NCBI RefSeq assembly: GCF_001422325.1
Contig: NZ_LMMR01000004.1
Span: 67,752-131,751, forward strand
Length of the DNA stretch: 64,000 nucleotides
Source: Leifsonia sp. Leaf264
Lineage (GTDB): Bacteria; Actinomycetota; Actinomycetes; Actinomycetales; Microbacteriaceae
Direction: 5' to 3'
The notes under the pieces were generated by a model. It made no database searches. It had not been told where the DNA came from and was given only the letters and a program-made list of their open reading frames with translations. The position numbers were made by a program, and so were the translations under genes. Shown piece by piece: positions 61,103 to 64,000 of this stretch; position 1 is the first letter of the stretch; each line of letters opens with the position of its first letter.

Positions 61103-64000
61103 TCAGGCGTCGCCGCGCGGCACGAACACCGCGTCCACGAGCCGGGCAGCGGCATGCCCGTCCTCGAGCTCCATGAACCTCTCACGGAAGACCAGAACGT
61201 TGTCCGCGTGAGCCTCGGCAAGAGCAGTCGGGTTCCTGACGAGCCTGACGACCTCGTCTGTCGAACGTGCCCACGGCCCGGGAGCCGTCTCTGCGTATTC
61301 CACGAAACTCTCCCGACCGCGGAAGTACCTCTCGAGGTCTGGGACGAAGAAGACCATTGGCTTGCCAGTGAGCGCGTAGTCGAACCGCAGCGACGAGTAG
61401 TCCAGGATGCCGACGTCGGAGGCGAGGATGAGGTCGTTGATCTCGGGGTAATCCGTCACGTTCACGACCCGAGGCGAGGTCCTGGTGCCTGCGCGTGCGT
61501 TGAACGGGTGGCCGCGCACGAGTAGCACGAAATCGGGCCCAAGCTGCTTGGCGAGGAGGTCGAAGTTCAGTGCCTCGAACATGTTCGCCGACATGTCATC
61601 GGTGGAGATGTAGTCACGGAACGTGGGCGCATAGAGGATTGCCGTCTGATCTTCCCGAATTCCGAGGTTGGCTCTCACTCGCGATCGGACGGCGGCCCCG
61701 TCATCAGACAACAGGATGTCGTTCCTTGGGTACCCGATCTCAAGAATCTCAGCGGGGATGGGCGCACCCTCCTCGTAGAACTCCTTGAGGAACGGTGTTG
61801 CATAGGCGGCTGGGGAAACCAGATAGTCCCATTCCTGTGCGCGTCTGAAGAAGGAGTGCACCCGTTCGGCCGAGAACCCCAAGCGATCCCACCATCTGCG
61901 GCCCGCGAGTTTGAACGGGTAGCCGTGGAATGTCTGGATCAGGATCTGGCCGTCCGGCTTGGCAGTCCAATCGGGTTGATGGACATTGACCATCAGGTAG
62001 TCGGCTGTGCCGAACGCCTCGAAATACTCTCTGCTGCCTTCGATAACCGCCCGGCCACCATCCGGAATGCGGACAGACCGGTCGCGAACCGCCCAGATCA
62101 GGTCCAGCTTGGAGCCCCTCCTTCGCAGCTCCTCATGGACAGCCAGTGAACTGTCATTGGCGATCTCCCCGTACAGCGACCTGAAGAGAACCGATCGGTC
62201 ACCGGACGGCGCCAGCGATGAGTACCAGGCTTGGAGCCGAGCCCGATTGCCGCCGCCGAGCTCATCGTCCGCCAACGGAGCTTCGAGCTTGACCTCCATG
62301 GGGCCGATCGTCTGGGCCTCGATTCTGATGAGATGATCCGGCGTGCGAGCGACGGTTGTTCCAGAAATGCGGAAGGCCTGGTCGTAAACGATCGACAGCG
62401 GCGAGCCATGCGCTTGTGCACGCAGCGTGTACAAGCCGGATGCGACAGCGTTCCAATCGAGTCCCCACAACTGCTGGGTCGTCGAGAAGAATGCCTCATG
62501 CGTATCCCCGTCGTGGCTCGTGATCGCGATGGCATGCGATGTCGAACGTCCGTACATGCTGATTTCGAGATCGCTGATGTCGACACCACGAACGGCGATA
62601 CTGAAGACGATGCCCTCGTCTGTCACGGAGCAACCGAACACTGTCAGGGTGCGATCGAGCTCGGCGATGATGATGCCCGTGCCGTTCGGCGACCGAGAGC
62701 CATCGGGATACCGCCGCGCCGGGCGAGACGTGAGGGATGCATTCGCACGGCGAAGGGGCACGACGGCGTTCGAAATGCCCATACTGCTGAGGGGAAGCTC
62801 GGGCGCCGAGATCGTGTGCAGCTGGCCGTCACGGTCGCGAGCCTCCAACCGCCAGCGTCGGTTGTCGCGGGAGGACCGACGTATTGCGACGTTGGGCTCG
62901 GGCGGGAGAGTGATCACTGCGTCGTACTGACCGGAGACGGCCGTCTGCACGAATCGCGCTTTAGCGCGCTGCAGACCGAACCTATCCGGCTCATAAACGG
63001 CGACAACGGAGTGAAGATTCTCCCCAACGACGGTGAGGGCAATGGTGCGATCCTTCGCCTGCGCGGTGATCAGGCGCGCCCGCACGTCGCCAACGCGGAC
63101 GACGAGTCTTCCCCGCGGACCAGGCAGAACATCCAGGAGCCGCCCATCTTTCACCTCGAATGCCGCCGGCAGTTCGCGCCTCTGCTCGAAGCGGACGACA
63201 GTCTCGCGGATGAGCTCTCCCGTGCTCATCCGTACGTCGATCCAATAGTCATCGGGCCGCTCAGCCAAGAGGTCGAGCGGGACGCTGATACGTATGAACG
63301 ACTCGCTCATATCTGCATAGGGACGTGTGTCCCACCGGATCGCATACTCATCGCGGAAACGGACTGAATCGAGTGGGATCTTCTGTTCTCCGTCGTCGAA
63401 GACCAGCTCGGCGCACACGTCATATCGAGTAGTCGAGGGGTCGACACCGTCGATGTACGCCAATGCCTCAACAACAAGGTTGCCGTCGCGTCTGTAGACC
63501 CGCTCGACACGAGACCGGGCGTACGATTCGCGGGGCGAGAGCATGAATGCCTCGGCCGGGATCTCCGCCCCTGCGAGTTCGTGGAACGGAAGCTGCGCAA
63601 CGATTGCATCACCGACCACCGATCCCGGGAACGTGTTGCGATTCCATCCCCCACGCTCGAGGAATTCCAGCGCAGCGATTCGATTTCCCTGAGCTACGAG
63701 ATGGATCATCACCTTGTTTCGAGAGTCGACACTGCGCCACACCTCAGGACTGTTCGCCTGGTCGCGCAGGTAACGAACGAATCCGACGAAAGAGTCCCAG
63801 GCATCGTCATCCATTGCGCGGATCGCGGGGAGGAATTCGGCGAGGTTATTGCTCATGAGCTGGCTCACGCGCACACTCCGCGCCGAGTCCAGACCGCGGG
63901 CCTCGAGGATGTCGAGGGTTTCGCGCACAGCCCGCCAGTGGTCGGAAATGTTCTTCTCGCGTGTCGCCTGCTGGGAGATTGAGCTCTGATCGTCTCGAAT
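61103..64000 (-). CDS. TagF/TarL-like CDP-polyol:polyol-phosphate transferase, N-terminus beyond window
   Basis: The frame stays open to the right edge, so at least 965 residues are visible and the protein is partial. The C-terminal 400 residues match CDP-glycerol/ribitol glycerophosphotransferases: KLDLIWAVRD, QTFHGYPFKLAG, YLVSPAAYATPF, YPRNDILL, ILYAPTFRDY, LLVRGHPF and LDYSSLRFDYALTGKPMVFF. Upstream lies a long beta-rich region and, before it, a helical segment typically found after a GT2 domain; such a domain may precede it outside the window. It would polymerise polyol-phosphate from CDP-polyol. Codon use is less GC-rich than in neighbours, suggesting transfer. Right side truncated. Confidence 0.85.
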   Translation of the reverse strand: MRDDQSSISQQATREKNISDHWRAVRETLDILEARGLDSARSVRVSQLMSNNLAEFLPAIRAMDDDAWDSFVGFVRYLRDQANSPEVWRSVDSRNKVMIHLVAQGNRIAALEFLERGGWNRNTFPGSVVGDAIVAQLPFHELAGAEIPAEAFMLSPRESYARSRVERVYRRDGNLVVEALAYIDGVDPSTTRYDVCAELVFDDGEQKIPLDSVRFRDEYAIRWDTRPYADMSESFIRISVPLDLLAERPDDYWIDVRMSTGELIRETVVRFEQRRELPAAFEVKDGRLLDVLPGPRGRLVVRVGDVRARLITAQAKDRTIALTVVGENLHSVVAVYEPDRFGLQRAKARFVQTAVSGQYDAVITLPPEPNVAIRRSSRDNRRWRLEARDRDGQLHTISAPELPLSSMGISNAVVPLRRANASLTSRPARRYPDGSRSPNGTGIIIAELDRTLTVFGCSVTDEGIVFSIAVRGVDISDLEISMYGRSTSHAIAITSHDGDTHEAFFSTTQQLWGLDWNAVASGLYTLRAQAHGSPLSIVYDQAFRISGTTVARTPDHLIRIEAQTIGPMEVKLEAPLADDELGGGNRARLQAWYSSLAPSGDRSVLFRSLYGEIANDSSLAVHEELRRRGSKLDLIWAVRDRSVRIPDGGRAVIEGSREYFEAFGTADYLMVNVHQPDWTAKPDGQILIQTFHGYPFKLAGRRWWDRLGFSAERVHSFFRRAQEWDYLVSPAAYATPFLKEFYEEGAPIPAEILEIGYPRNDILLSDDGAAVRSRVRANLGIREDQTAILYAPTFRDYISTDDMSANMFEALNFDLLAKQLGPDFVLLVRGHPFNARAGTRTSPRVVNVTDYPEINDLILASDVGILDYSSLRFDYALTGKPMVFFVPDLERYFRGRESFVEYAETAPGPWARSTDEVVRLVRNPTALAEAHADNVLVFRERFMELEDGHAAARLVDAVFVPRGDA

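Overview
The window is a high-GC actinobacterial chromosome segment, most likely from Microbacteriaceae or a close relative. The evidence is GC-rich third codon positions, many GTG starts, actinobacterial gene families (acyl-CoA carboxylase epsilon subunit, LpdA-type quinone reductase, GlfT1/GlfT2-like galactofuranosyltransferases), frequent 4-bp ATGA/GTGA gene overlaps, and -10 hexamers of TANNNT type placed 6-8 nt before many start codons, as in leaderless mRNAs. I found no tRNA, rRNA, CRISPR array, insertion sequence or phage gene. The only gene-free stretch over 300 bp is 13423-13784.

Region 1 (1-22.3 kb) is mostly housekeeping. Nucleoside salvage comes first: the thymidine phosphorylase 3' end, adenosine deaminase, an orphan PTS IIA/IIB pair, a phosphohexomutase and purine nucleoside phosphorylase. 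Next are an LpdA-like NAD(P)H quinone reductase, the biotin-carboxylase/BCCP subunit, Maf and a TRAM-domain RNA methyltransferase. A response regulator, a histidine kinase and a kinase-like membrane protein form one operon, followed by AccE/AccD, the biotin ligase BirA, a PH-domain membrane protein, a GtrA protein, PurK, an O-acyltransferase, PurE and an LCP ligase. Gene order and relative strand resemble, as I recall it, M. tuberculosis from cdd/deoA/add to birA/purK/purE, with lineage-specific insertions.

Region 2 (22.3-64 kb) is a cell-surface glycopolymer locus. It encodes dTDP-L-rhamnose synthesis (rmlD-rmlB on the minus strand, rmlC-rmlA on the plus strand), galactofuranan synthesis (glf, a GlfT2-like and a GlfT1-like transferase), and several GT2/GT4 glycosyltransferases. 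It also has an ABC-2 polysaccharide exporter, a flippase-like protein, two O-antigen-ligase-like proteins, large polytopic membrane proteins, methyltransferases and a large secreted repeat protein. Two sets of IspD-type cytidylyltransferase genes, one fused to an SDR reductase as in CDP-ribitol synthases, plus a TagF-type polyol-phosphate polymerase running off the right edge, suggest a teichoic-acid-like poly(polyol phosphate).

The most unusual item is a two-gene module present twice (30199-32021 and 57789-59599). Each copy is a large LicD-like phosphotransferase/SAM-methyltransferase fusion whose stop overlaps by ATGA the start of a small coiled-coil protein gene. The copies are diverged paralogs near the exporter and the CDP-polyol genes respectively. 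I infer a dedicated modification (phospho-substituent transfer plus methylation) of the surface polymer, perhaps chain capping; the substrates cannot be read from the sequence.
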